64,000 bases of DNA from contig NC_083677.1 of the NCBI RefSeq assembly GCF_030384665.1, positions 1,361,501 to 1,425,500 on the forward strand, read 5' to 3'. The position numbers and the translations under genes were made by a program. Of this stretch, positions 30,818 through 43,079 are shown piece after piece (the first letter of the stretch is position 1; every line of letters starts with the position of its first letter). The notes beneath the pieces are model-generated. The model ran no database searches, was not told the DNA's origin, and was given only the letters and a program-made list of their open reading frames with translations. Origin of the DNA: Lodderomyces elongisporus. Taxonomy: Eukaryota > Ascomycota > Pichiomycetes > Serinales > Debaryomycetaceae.

Positions 30818-31525
30818 GTCTCTATACTTTACGTTTACTAAATTTTTTTTTTGTTTTCAATTCTTGTGTGCTATTGAGCAATTTTTGCACTTGTGCAATT
30901 GTGCCATCACAAGTGGGTGGCTGTGCATGTGGATGTACATCATAGGACACACATCCATTTGAAAGTGTGATTTTATCTGTTTGCTTATATATATAATAAT
31001 AATAATGATAATAATAATAAAAATAGATGTTTCTTTGTTGTGGGGTTGCGAATAAGTTTCAAAGAGAATACGGTTCTCAATGATTAGAAGTATAGTTTTG
31101 AAATTGCTCAATAGTATATACCATCTTACCCTCACGTGATCTAACTTGATAAACTTTTGAAAACCATTTTGTGTAATTGCAACATCTCGGCAAATTAACC
31201 CAGCACCCCTCTTCTTTTGGACTGTAACTAGATTTTTTAAAATCCCTAGTGAGCTTATTTTTCAAGTTACTTTATACACTTCTCCTTGGTCAAACAAGAA
31301 ATAGATAAACAGCGAAATTTAGGATATGAAAAATATTTTATCAACAAAACATGGCATTAAGGTACTAAATCTATAAATTCACCTTGAATGATGGATATAA
31401 GAAAAGAAAAAAAGGAAAAAAAGGAAAAAAAGAAAAAAGGAAAAAAAGAAAAAACATAAAACAGAAAAAAAAGAAAAAACGCCCCCCTTGTAATAGCCCA
31501 CATCTCTTTAACAAACAAACCTACC
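30818..31525. other. convergent spacer in array unit
   Basis: Between the BOR1-like stop and the stop of the small secreted-protein gene there is no further gene. It holds a TAATAA run (about 30992-31020), an E-box palindrome TCACGTGA at 31132-31139 and an A-rich purine stretch (31397-31460). The same spacer recurs in each unit at +6983 (later units +7021). Confidence 0.6.
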
Positions 31526-31984
31526 CTAGAATGGTTTAGGCGCTGGATGGGTTTCCGCGTATTCTCTTTCGATAGCACGAATAATCGCCACTTCGCCGGC
31601 CCAGGCTATTGCCGTTTGGTTTGGGAATAAGTAAAGCTCAGAAGCCAAGGTTGCATTAATGTGCAATATTTCCAAAACCTTATCGAAACCAGCTTTCCCT
31701 CTTGGGATGGTGTGGTTGAGGTACGAGTTGACAACACCATCCAAGTATTCAAGCGGGATCCATGCTGGTAATGGGTACGTGTCTCTCTTGCCTGTTCCAT
31801 ATCTATACGAGGCAGTTCCTGTTTTGATTTCCCTCTTTGGAAGTGGCACTGGTTTTGCCTCTTCTCTTTTGTCATGCAAACCAAAAATTATACTTCCATC
31901 AGTTTTGTTGGGGTAACCAAAAAAGATTGCATTCAACGTAGCAAAAAGAGTCGCAATTGCAAAAAACAATTGTACAAACTTCAT
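31526..31984 (-). CDS. small secreted protein with Lys-Arg processing sites, copy 1
   Basis: I do not recognise this 152-residue protein. Residues 1-19 (MKFVQLFFAIATLFATLNA) form a clear signal peptide with a plausible Ala cleavage site. Three Lys-Arg or equivalent dibasic pairs at 39-40, 50-51 and 66-67 would allow Kex2 to release peptides of about 9 and 14 residues (starting EEAKPV and EIKTGT) and a C-terminal 85-residue part. Four Asn-X-Thr sequons at Asn26, Asn90, Asn110 and Asn122 suggest heavy N-glycosylation. There are no cysteines, no transmembrane segment after the signal and no GPI-type tail. It has twelve or so leucines and no CTG codon. It faces the BOR1-like gene tail to tail and is amplified with it. 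A secreted peptide or cell-surface precursor is the inference; function is unknown. Confidence 0.8.
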   Translation of the reverse strand: MKFVQLFFAIATLFATLNAIFFGYPNKTDGSIIFGLHDKREEAKPVPLPKREIKTGTASYRYGTGKRDTYPLPAWIPLEYLDGVVNSYLNHTIPRGKAGFDKVLEILHINATLASELYLFPNQTAIAWAGEVAIIRAIEREYAETHPAPKPF

Positions 31985-33369
31985 GATGAACTATTGATTA
32001 TTGATGCAAAGTAGATATTTGAGCAAAAAAGACAAAAAAGACAAAAAAGAAAACAAAAAGAAAACAAAAAGAAAAACCAATTGCCGTATGATTCTGGAAT
32101 TGGTAAAACTTGTAATCTTAAACCTTGGACTTTTGAAGAAAAAGACTTATAAAAAAAATATTTTGATTGGAAGCAAAACTGAATTGTTTATATAGTTTTT
32201 TTTTTTTTTGGTAATCTGTCAATTCGGACAGAAGCCAAAAAAAAGGCAGTGTTTTAAGCCATTGTAACATAGTAAAAGATGCCCATTGCCCAAAGATTAG
32301 CATTATAACAATAAAGAAAGGGCAAAAAAAAAGCAAGAAAGGGTGGAGGAATAGAAGAGGAGGGGAGGAAAGAAGAAAGGGAGGTGAGACGAAAGGCGGA
32401 TAATTTCTTAAGCAAGCAGAGTGCTGCAATGGTTTGTTCTTCACCTACGTTAATACCGCAAATTTCCACTTATTTTGATTCTTATTCTTATTCTCAATTT
32501 TCTTATACTTGGTTATATGGGCTTTTCATTTTTGCTTTTGAAACAATAAGCTCTGTGTTCATAACATGTGCAAACGAAAATGTACTTCTTTCGTTTAGCG
32601 ACAAAGTTGTTTATCAGGGGGTTGAAAACCTTGCAAAAACAGCTGTGTGTATATAAAATTTTGAGAAATTCAGACAACAGCTTTTAATTGACACTATCTC
32701 ATAATGGATCGAAAGAACGGTTAGAATTTTTTTTGTGTAAAAGGATTAAAACACATCCACAGTGTAATTAGTCTGGCACGTTATTGATCGACATTTTAAT
32801 TCTTTCTTTCTTTGTTCTTTTTTTTTTTTTCCTTCTTTTTAGTTTTCGGTTAATTAAAACAGTGATTTGTGATGGTCTTATGGGAAATCAATTAGGTTTA
32901 TCACTCGCTTTTCAATTCTGTCAACAATTTCAAGAGCTTCTGAATTCCAAAGTTTCAGAGACCAAGGATATATTTGTTCCCTTTGGTATTGCCGTGGCTT
33001 TAAGACAAAAACCAAAACGGGCTGAATTTCCAACGCTCAGAATTTAATGATTTAAAAAAATAACTTCCCTTTGATATTCATGCATTGTGCTGATAGGCTC
33101 AGCTGAAAATTTTGCTTTCCTAATGAATAATTTTCATAGTTTCCACATTTTTTTTCTCTTGGGTGTTGCTGCTAATGTTAATGATTATTGTTGATAGTTA
33201 TTGTTAGGAACTATTGTTGATAGTTATTGTTAATGATTATCAATGTTAAGAAGAATATTATACTAGAAACCAGTCGACTATAATATACTATTCATAATAA
33301 AACAAAGGCAACCTGGTAAAATAAAGAAAAGAAAATGCAAGCAACGAATGGAAAGGTTTCGAGCCATGA
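31985..33369. other. spacer downstream of array genes, with a possible gene remnant
   Basis: This 1.4-kb stretch is the promoter side of the secreted-protein gene and ends at the next element. Most is A/T-rich. A 55-codon ATG frame at 32880-33047 has normal-looking composition and is preceded by a long pyrimidine tract ending in AG at 32841-32842, like a 3' splice site, but I could not find a matching 5' site or family. Repeated TTGTTGATAGTTATTGTTA units lie at about 33187-33235. CATGA at 33365-33369 precedes the left LTR of the following element and is probably the target sequence of an older second insertion. Confidence 0.5.
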
Positions 33370-35894
33370 TGTCGCATAGCACTGTCACAAGTAACAAGTG
33401 TACGACTGCTGAGCATCGGTTTGAGCTGGTAGCTCACCGATACCAGCGGTTTGAGTTCGTGACTTGATAGGCTATATTCCAACTAAGTGTAATTGTCAAT
33501 GATCGCACCTATAAAGGTCTCAATGCTCATAAGTTAAGAGAGTAAATTGTCTCATACAAAGTCACTAGTAAGGAGAATCGTGAGAGTATACACTCCGCAC
33601 GTTCACCTAGTGATTTGTGTTCAATGTAGTTGACCGTCTAAATTATGTATTTAACCGATATTTCTATATAATAGTGATAAGTTAATTTTACCACTTCTCG
33701 TTCCTATTTATATAAACTCATCTCGTTTGAAGTTTCAAGTTTCCCATGTCGTGCAATATTCTCCAAATATTCACTTAGCGGAAACGAGGGCACAGAGCGT
33801 CCAGTGTGTGTCGCACTGTGACATCTTCCCCCCTTCAAAGTCAGATGAAAGATACGGCCTAATTTCAGTTGTACTTTGGAAAAATATTGATTTGAGGTAA
33901 GATAACTGTACAGTATGATGATAACCGTTGTGGCCTCCCCCCCTGCAAAGCAAAGGCTTACCTATTAAAAGTGAGCGAAGCGGCAACAAAAGGTTTCGAC
34001 AATTTCCTGAAATTCTATTGAATAAAAAGGGAAATGTTCTCATCAACGTTTGTAGCAAATGAATACCTTCAAATCCAAAAACCAAATATTGCGGGTTTTG
34101 TTCAGTTATTGTTGGGATATAATTATCTTTCACGCCGTGCGGGTTACGAGTCGACGTCGACAATACATTGGGTAAAGTAAAAAGCATTTCACCATCAACT
34201 AGCCGCGCGCCTGGGTCTGTTTGTTCGGAATTCGTCGACAAAATATCAAGACTTCGGTTAAAAACTCCCCTACTACTAAAAACGGAAAGTCAGCATCTCC
34301 AATATTCTAATAATTGAACGTCCTGTAGAAACACTGAGGTTTCATAAAATAAGTTGGTTGTTCCTTTGGGATTCTGTCCCACGGTAGTTACCTTCTCCGT
34401 CGAAACACTGAGGTTTCATAAAATTTGTTGGTTGTTCCTTTGGGCTTCTGTCCCACGGTAGTTACCTTCTCCGTCGTTTTTTGAAAGGTGTATCTTCTCA
34501 CCCGAAACACTGAGGTTTCATAATAATAATTGGTTGCTTCTTTCGGGATGCAATTTTGTCTTTCTCTCAAGATGCTATAAAGTCTTTCTTGCGAGATGCA
34601 ATTTAGTCTTTCCCTCGGTAGTTACCATCTCCGCCGTTTTTATCTGGTGTAATTCTACCTCACCGATAACCCGTGTAGTTTGTTTAGTCTGCTACCATCA
34701 TACTCAGATGAGTCCGTAGACAGTAATGATGATTTCTTAAACGCTGCTTTAACGGTGCTTATTTACCTTCTAGAATGTAATAAGTCTTTTTTAAAAAAAT
34801 GATATAAACCCAAATTAGGGATGTGGTCATTATCCTAAAAATACTTTCCTCGATCTTTGCACCAATTGAGGGTAGCCACTTATACCCGTGCAATCTTCGG
34901 TACTCGTTTCAACGCCATGCCTATCACACGTACAGCCTTCAAACTATAGCCAAGTCAGCAGACACGACTCTATTCGGTCTATAGTTGCACTCTGTCTAAC
35001 GTCTACAACCTTCGCCCTTTGTCAACTGATGGGTGAATATTCCATCATAAAGTGTTGACAGTATACGCTATTTGATATTTTCTGGTGTAGTCTCGGATAC
35101 GTCCCGATGACTACGATGCATTATGTTCCATTGGACTAAACTCGCATAGTTCTCCAATGAGGAGTAGCTCCTCCTTTAAACTGTAGTTCACAATAGTGAA
35201 GCTATTAATTCGTGGATAGGAGATTTACTCTTCCACAGGTCCTTCTCATAAATGATATTGACCAAATGTTGAAATGCCAAGGTATTGAAATGTCATGATC
35301 ATTCAATATCCTGGTCGACAATACTGCTTAACAGTAGCCTCAACCAATGTATCAATTACTTGAAATATTAGGTAACCATATCAAATCATTCAAATAACAT
35401 GATTTGTAAGGATTTGAGTTCCTCACTCTGGTCGCCATTCTGTCGCATAGCACTGTCACAAGTAACAAGTGTACGACTGCTGAGCATCGGTTTGAGCTGG
35501 TAGCTCACCGATACCAGCGGTTTGAGTTCGTGACTTGATAGGCTATATTCCAACTAAGTGTAATTGTCAATGATCGCACCTATAAAGGTCTCAATGCTCA
35601 TAAGTTAAGAGAGTAAATTGTCTCATACAAAGTCACTAGTAAGGAGAATCGTGAGAGTATACACTCTGCACGTTCACCTAGTGATTTGTGTTCAATGTAG
35701 TTGACCGTATAAAATCTATATTTTACCGATATTTCTATATAATAGTGATAAGTTAATTTTACCACTTCTCGTTCCTATTTATATAAACTCATCTCGTTTG
35801 AAGTTTCAAGTTTCCCATGTCGTGCAATATTCTCCAAATATTCACTTAGCGGAAACGAGGGCACAGAGCGTCCAGTGTGTGTCGCACTGTGACA
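33370..35894 (-). mobile_element. hybrid LTR element, second copy
   Basis: The left LTR is 33370-33823, the internal region 33824-35440 and the right LTR 35441-35894. The left LTR differs from the right one at six positions (C at 33596 and five changes in the GACCGTCTAAATTATGTATT segment near 33638-33653), so the two LTRs do not come from one insertion. The flanks are CATGA on the left and ATCTT on the right, which do not match. Two substitutions in the internal region, T at 35407 and T at 35419, are unique to this copy. Confidence 0.9.
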
Positions 35895-36096
35895 ATCTTC
35901 TTTCCTTCTTTCCTTTGTTTTTTTTTTCTGTATATATATTTAATTTTGCATTCCCGCTCCTCCCCTCCCACATATCTTATCTACTTGAAAGAAAGTTGAA
36001 GTGGACAAGTAGTTTATTCTACACCAGCCCATAAGTAAGACATTAGCAAAAAAAAGAAAAAAAATCAAAAATCTGGAGCCACACTGCTTTGTTTTC

Positions 36097-37800
36097 ATGA
36101 TGAAGAGGCTATCGTTTAAGCATTTCAACTATTTTGGGTATGGTATCTATCATGATATCAAAACCAGACTCCCGTACTACAAGTCCGACTTTACTGATGC
36201 GTGGAACTATCGAGTCATCCCTTCGTCTACATTCATCTTTTTCGCCAACTTGCTTCCAGCAATCGCATTTGCCCAGGATATGTTCGATAAGACCAATAAT
36301 GCCTATGGAGTGAATGAGGTTCTCATGTCCAGTGCATTTGGTGGAGTTGTATTTGGATTGTTCTCGGGCCAGCCTTTGTGCATCGTGGGCGTTACTGGTC
36401 CCATCTCAATCTTTAGTTACACCGTGTACGAGCTAATGACCCCACGAGGGACTCCATATTTTCCATTTATGTGTTGGATATATTTATGGAGTATGGTTTT
36501 CCATATTATAATTGCAGTAGGGAACTACATCTCCTGGATGAGAATCATTAGTCTTTACTCGTGTGATATATTTGGGTTCTTTATCAACTTGGTCTATATC
36601 CAAAAGGGGATCCAGATCTTGCTGAACCAGTTTGACGATGTTAACTTGGCAAGTGGATACTGCTCGGTCATGATTGCTTTGTGTATGATCATTTGTGGTG
36701 TAGGATCAACCACATTTGGAAATTATCTCCACTACTTTCGTCCCTGGGTCAGAAAAGTATTTGTCGATTATGGAGTAGTTGCATCGGTGATTTTCTTTAC
36801 CGGGTTCATCCATTTTGGTGGGAAATTGAACGATACAGAGCTTGCTCGATTACCAATAACCAAATCGTTTCAGCCAACTGAACATGGCGATATACGACCA
36901 CACGGATGGTTTATTCATTTCTGGCCGGGCGAAAACATTGAGGTTGGAGACGTGTTTCTTGCCATTCCATTTGCCATTCTCCTTACTTTTCTTTTTTACT
37001 TTGACCACAATGTATCATCATTGATGTGCCAGTCCAAGGAGTACCCACTCAAGAAACCAGCATCGTTCCATTGGGATTTCCTCTTACTTGGACTCACAAC
37101 AGGGTTTGCTGGAATTATGGGTATCCCTCCACCAAATGGTCTTATCCCGCAAGCACCACTTCACACTGACTCTTTGGTTGTTTATGACCATAGCGGAAAG
37201 AAGCTTTCGGTGGTGGAACAAAGAGTCACCAATACAGTGCAAGGAATAATGACCTTTGTGATGATGTCGCGGCCGTTTCTAGTAATCTTGGGGCTTGTCC
37301 CTCAAGCAGTTCTTTCGGGTCTTTTCTTCATCATGGCGATCTCGGGACTTCACGGCAATATCGTCACTAATAGAATTAGATACATTTTCTTGGATAAGCA
37401 TTATATTGAAAACGATCCCAATTGTCCCCAGCTTTTCAGAGATATCCATGCTTTACCTACGAAGAAATGGTTTTACATATACGTTGTACTCGAAGTCATA
37501 GGTGGTGTTGCAGAGTTTGTAATTACCTTGACCATTGCGGCAGTCGGATTCCCTGGTGTTCTATTATTTCTTGCATTTTGCGCCAAATGGATCTGGCCGT
37601 TGTTTATACCACGCGAAGAGCTAGATCGATTGGATGGAGATGTGGCGGATGAGTTTATATTAAAAAACTTTACTGTGGCATCGGACGAGAAGAAAAGGAG
37701 GAAACAAAACGGGGTAGATGAAGAGAAAGCGCTGGAGAGTGAGATCGACGATGATGCAGAAGAGTATACAAGAGATGCAGCCATCAGTAGCAGCGAGTGA
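36097..37800 (+). CDS. BOR1: BOR1-type boron/anion exporter, copy 2
   Basis: The predicted 567-residue protein is identical to copy 1 and the gene is intact. The upstream 202 bases to the LTR are also the same, so this copy should be expressed like the others. Confidence 0.92.
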   Translation: MMKRLSFKHFNYFGYGIYHDIKTRLPYYKSDFTDAWNYRVIPSSTFIFFANLLPAIAFAQDMFDKTNNAYGVNEVLMSSAFGGVVFGLFSGQPLCIVGVTGPISIFSYTVYELMTPRGTPYFPFMCWIYLWSMVFHIIIAVGNYISWMRIISLYSCDIFGFFINLVYIQKGIQILLNQFDDVNLASGYCSVMIALCMIICGVGSTTFGNYLHYFRPWVRKVFVDYGVVASVIFFTGFIHFGGKLNDTELARLPITKSFQPTEHGDIRPHGWFIHFWPGENIEVGDVFLAIPFAILLTFLFYFDHNVSSLMCQSKEYPLKKPASFHWDFLLLGLTTGFAGIMGIPPPNGLIPQAPLHTDSLVVYDHSGKKLSVVEQRVTNTVQGIMTFVMMSRPFLVILGLVPQAVLSGLFFIMAISGLHGNIVTNRIRYIFLDKHYIENDPNCPQLFRDIHALPTKKWFYIYVVLEVIGGVAEFVITLTIAAVGFPGVLLFLAFCAKWIWPLFIPREELDRLDGDVADEFILKNFTVASDEKKRRKQNGVDEEKALESEIDDDAEEYTRDAAISSSE

Positions 37801-38508
37801 GTCTCTATACTTTACGTTTACTAAATTTTTTTTTTGTTTTCAATTCTTGTGTGCTATTGAGCAATTTTTGCACTTGTGCAATTGTGCCATCACAAGTGGG
37901 TGGCTGTGCATGTGGATGTACATCATAGGACACACATCCATTTGAAAGTGTGATTTTATCTGTTTGCTTATATATATAATAATAATAATGATAATAATAA
38001 TAAAAATAGATGTTTCTTTGTTGTGGGGTTGCGAATAAGTTTCAAAGAGAATACGGTTCTCAATGATTAGAAGTATAGTTTTGAAATTGCTCAATAGTAT
38101 ATACCATCTTACCCTCACGTGATCTAACTTGATAAACTTTTGAAAACCATTTTGTGTAATTGCAACATCTCGGCAAATTAACCCAGCACCCCTCTTCTTT
38201 TGGACTGTAACTAGATTTTTTAAAATCCCTAGTGAGCTTATTTTTCAAGTTACTTTATACACTTCTCCTTGGTCAAACAAGAAATAGATAAACAGCGAAA
38301 TTTAGGATATGAAAAATATTTTATCAACAAAACATGGCATTAAGGTACTAAATCTATAAATTCACCTTGAATGATGGATATAAGAAAAGAAAAAAAGGAA
38401 AAAAAGGAAAAAAAGAAAAAAGGAAAAAAAGAAAAAACATAAAACAGAAAAAAAAGAAAAAACGCCCCCCTTGTAATAGCCCACATCTCTTTAACAAACA
38501 AACCTACC

Positions 38509-38967
38509 CTAGAATGGTTTAGGCGCTGGATGGGTTTCCGCGTATTCTCTTTCGATAGCACGAATAATCGCCACTTCGCCGGCCCAGGCTATTGCCGTTT
38601 GGTTTGGGAATAAGTAAAGCTCAGAAGCCAAGGTTGCATTAATGTGCAATATTTCCAAAACCTTATCGAAACCAGCTTTCCCTCTTGGGATGGTGTGGTT
38701 GAGGTACGAGTTGACAACACCATCCAAGTATTCAAGCGGGATCCATGCTGGTAATGGGTACGTGTCTCTCTTGCCTGTTCCATATCTATACGAGGCAGTT
38801 CCTGTTTTGATTTCCCTCTTTGGAAGTGGCACTGGTTTTGCCTCTTCTCTTTTGTCATGCAAACCAAAAATTATACTTCCATCAGTTTTGTTGGGGTAAC
38901 CAAAAAAGATTGCATTCAACGTAGCAAAAAGAGTCGCAATTGCAAAAAACAATTGTACAAACTTCAT
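38509..38967 (-). CDS. small secreted protein with Lys-Arg processing sites, copy 2
   Basis: The predicted 152-residue protein is identical to the copy at 31526-31984, with intact signal peptide, dibasic sites and sequons. Confidence 0.8.
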   Translation of the reverse strand: MKFVQLFFAIATLFATLNAIFFGYPNKTDGSIIFGLHDKREEAKPVPLPKREIKTGTASYRYGTGKRDTYPLPAWIPLEYLDGVVNSYLNHTIPRGKAGFDKVLEILHINATLASELYLFPNQTAIAWAGEVAIIRAIEREYAETHPAPKPF

Positions 38968-40352
38968 GATGAACTATTGATTATTGATGCAAAGTAGATA
39001 TTTGAGCAAAAAAGACAAAAAAGACAAAAAAGAAAACAAAAAGAAAACAAAAAGAAAAACCAATTGCCGTATGATTCTGGAATTGGTAAAACTTGTAATC
39101 TTAAACCTTGGACTTTTGAAGAAAAAGACTTATAAAAAAAATATTTTGATTGGAAGCAAAACTGAATTGTTTATATAGTTTTTTTTTTTTTTGGTAATCT
39201 GTCAATTCGGACAGAAGCCAAAAAAAAGGCAGTGTTTTAAGCCATTGTAACATAGTAAAAGATGCCCATTGCCCAAAGATTAGCATTATAACAATAAAGA
39301 AAGGGCAAAAAAAAAGCAAGAAAGGGTGGAGGAATAGAAGAGGAGGGGAGGAAAGAAGAAAGGGAGGTGAGACGAAAGGCGGATAATTTCTTAAGCAAGC
39401 AGAGTGCTGCAATGGTTTGTTCTTCACCTACGTTAATACCGCAAATTTCCACTTATTTTGATTCTTATTCTTATTCTCAATTTTCTTATACTTGGTTATA
39501 TGGGCTTTTCATTTTTGCTTTTGAAACAATAAGCTCTGTGTTCATAACATGTGCAAACGAAAATGTACTTCTTTCGTTTAGCGACAAAGTTGTTTATCAG
39601 GGGGTTGAAAACCTTGCAAAAACAGCTGTGTGTATATAAAATTTTGAGAAATTCAGACAACAGCTTTTAATTGACACTATCTCATAATGGATCGAAAGAA
39701 CGGTTAGAATTTTTTTTGTGTAAAAGGATTAAAACACATCCACAGTGTAATTAGTCTGGCACGTTATTGATCGACATTTTAATTCTTTCTTTCTTTGTTC
39801 TTTTTTTTTTTTTCCTTCTTTTTAGTTTTCGGTTAATTAAAACAGTGATTTGTGATGGTCTTATGGGAAATCAATTAGGTTTATCACTCGCTTTTCAATT
39901 CTGTCAACAATTTCAAGAGCTTCTGAATTCCAAAGTTTCAGAGACCAAGGATATATTTGTTCCCTTTGGTATTGCCGTGGCTTTAAGACAAAAACCAAAA
40001 CGGGCTGAATTTCCAACGCTCAGAATTTAATGATTTAAAAAAATAACTTCCCTTTGATATTCATGCATTGTGCTGATAGGCTCAGCTGAAAATTTTGCTT
40101 TCCTAATGAATAATTTTCATAGTTTCCACATTTTTTTTCTCTTGGGTGTTGCTGCTAATGTTAATGATTATTGTTGATAGTTATTGTTAGGAACTATTGT
40201 TGATAGTTATTGTTAATGATTATCAATGTTAAGAAGAATATTATACTAGAAACCAGTCGACTATAATATACTATTCATAATAAAACAAAGGCAACCTGGT
40301 AAAATAAAGAAAAGAAAATGCAAGCAACGAATGGAAAGGTTTCGAGCCATGA

Positions 40353-42877
40353 TGTCGCATAGCACTGTCACAAGTAACAAGTGTACGACTGCTGAGCATC
40401 GGTTTGAGCTGGTAGCTCACCGATACCAGCGGTTTGAGTTCGTGACTTGATAGGCTATATTCCAACTAAGTGTAATTGTCAATGATCGCACCTATAAAGG
40501 TCTCAATGCTCATAAGTTAAGAGAGTAAATTGTCTCATACAAAGTCACTAGTAAGGAGAATCGTGAGAGTATACACTCCGCACGTTCACCTAGTGATTTG
40601 TGTTCAATGTAGTTGACCGTCTAAATTATGTATTTAACCGATATTTCTATATAATAGTGATAAGTTAATTTTACCACTTCTCGTTCCTATTTATATAAAC
40701 TCATCTCGTTTGAAGTTTCAAGTTTCCCATGTCGTGCAATATTCTCCAAATATTCACTTAGCGGAAACGAGGGCACAGAGCGTCCAGTGTGTGTCGCACT
40801 GTGACATCTTCCCCCCTTCAAAGTCAGATGAAAGATACGGCCTAATTTCAGTTGTACTTTGGAAAAATATTGATTTGAGGTAAGATAACTGTACAGTATG
40901 ATGATAACCGTTGTGGCCTCCCCCCCTGCAAAGCAAAGGCTTACCTATTAAAAGTGAGCGAAGCGGCAACAAAAGGTTTCGACAATTTCCTGAAATTCTA
41001 TTGAATAAAAAGGGAAATGTTCTCATCAACGTTTGTAGCAAATGAATACCTTCAAATCCAAAAACCAAATATTGCGGGTTTTGTTCAGTTATTGTTGGGA
41101 TATAATTATCTTTCACGCCGTGCGGGTTACGAGTCGACGTCGACAATACATTGGGTAAAGTAAAAAGCATTTCACCATCAACTAGCCGCGCGCCTGGGTC
41201 TGTTTGTTCGGAATTCGTCGACAAAATATCAAGACTTCGGTTAAAAACTCCCCTACTACTAAAAACGGAAAGTCAGCATCTCCAATATTCTAATAATTGA
41301 ACGTCCTGTAGAAACACTGAGGTTTCATAAAATAAGTTGGTTGTTCCTTTGGGATTCTGTCCCACGGTAGTTACCTTCTCCGTCGAAACACTGAGGTTTC
41401 ATAAAATTTGTTGGTTGTTCCTTTGGGCTTCTGTCCCACGGTAGTTACCTTCTCCGTCGTTTTTTGAAAGGTGTATCTTCTCACCCGAAACACTGAGGTT
41501 TCATAATAATAATTGGTTGCTTCTTTCGGGATGCAATTTTGTCTTTCTCTCAAGATGCTATAAAGTCTTTCTTGCGAGATGCAATTTAGTCTTTCCCTCG
41601 GTAGTTACCATCTCCGCCGTTTTTATCTGGTGTAATTCTACCTCACCGATAACCCGTGTAGTTTGTTTAGTCTGCTACCATCATACTCAGATGAGTCCGT
41701 AGACAGTAATGATGATTTCTTAAACGCTGCTTTAACGGTGCTTATTTACCTTCTAGAATGTAATAAGTCTTTTTTAAAAAAATGATATAAACCCAAATTA
41801 GGGATGTGGTCATTATCCTAAAAATACTTTCCTCGATCTTTGCACCAATTGAGGGTAGCCACTTATACCCGTGCAATCTTCGGTACTCGTTTCAACGCCA
41901 TGCCTATCACACGTACAGCCTTCAAACTATAGCCAAGTCAGCAGACACGACTCTATTCGGTCTATAGTTGCACTCTGTCTAACGTCTACAACCTTCGCCC
42001 TTTGTCAACTGATGGGTGAATATTCCATCATAAAGTGTTGACAGTATACGCTATTTGATATTTTCTGGTGTAGTCTCGGATACGTCCCGATGACTACGAT
42101 GCATTATGTTCCATTGGACTAAACTCGCATAGTTCTCCAATGAGGAGTAGCTCCTCCTTTAAACTGTAGTTCACAATAGTGAAGCTATTAATTCGTGGAT
42201 AGGAGATTTACTCTTCCACAGGTCCTTCTCATAAATGATATTGACCAAATGTTGAAATGCCAAGGTATTGAAATGTCATGATCATTCAATATCCTGGTCG
42301 ACAATACTGCTTAACAGTAGCCTCAACCAATGTATCAATTACTTGAAATATTAGGTAACCATATCAAATCATTCAAATAACATGATTTGCAAGGATTTGA
42401 GGTCCTCACTCTGGTCGCCATTCTGTCGCATAGCACTGTCACAAGTAACAAGTGTACGACTGCTGAGCATCGGTTTGAGCTGGTAGCTCACCGATACCAG
42501 CGGTTTGAGTTCGTGACTTGATAGGCTATATTCCAACTAAGTGTAATTGTCAATGATCGCACCTATAAAGGTCTCAATGCTCATAAGTTAAGAGAGTAAA
42601 TTGTCTCATACAAAGTCACTAGTAAGGAGAATCGTGAGAGTATACACTCTGCACGTTCACCTAGTGATTTGTGTTCAATGTAGTTGACCGTATAAAATCT
42701 ATATTTTACCGATATTTCTATATAATAGTGATAAGTTAATTTTACCACTTCTCGTTCCTATTTATATAAACTCATCTCGTTTGAAGTTTCAAGTTTCCCA
42801 TGTCGTGCAATATTCTCCAAATATTCACTTAGCGGAAACGAGGGCACAGAGCGTCCAGTGTGTGTCGCACTGTGACA
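40353..42877 (-). mobile_element. hybrid LTR element, third copy
   Basis: The left LTR (40353-40806) is of the second type, the internal region is 40807-42423 and the right LTR (42424-42877) is of the first type. Flanks are CATGA and ATCTT as in the second copy. The internal region has the majority bases where the second copy has T. Confidence 0.9.
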
Positions 42878-43079
42878 ATCTTCTTTCCTTCTTTCCTTTG
42901 TTTTTTTTTTCTGTATATATATTTAATTTTGCATTCCCGCTCCTCCCCTCCCACATATCTTATCTACTTGAAAGAAAGTTGAAGTGGACAAGTAGTTTAT
43001 TCTACACCAGCCCATAAGTAAGACATTAGCAAAAAAAAGAAAAAAAATCAAAAATCTGGAGCCACACTGCTTTGTTTTC

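Noticed and set aside
32384..32656. 90-codon plus-strand frame in the array spacer
   Set aside because: The composition is low-complexity Tyr/Ser/Phe, the frame does not start with ATG, and no family resemblance is seen.
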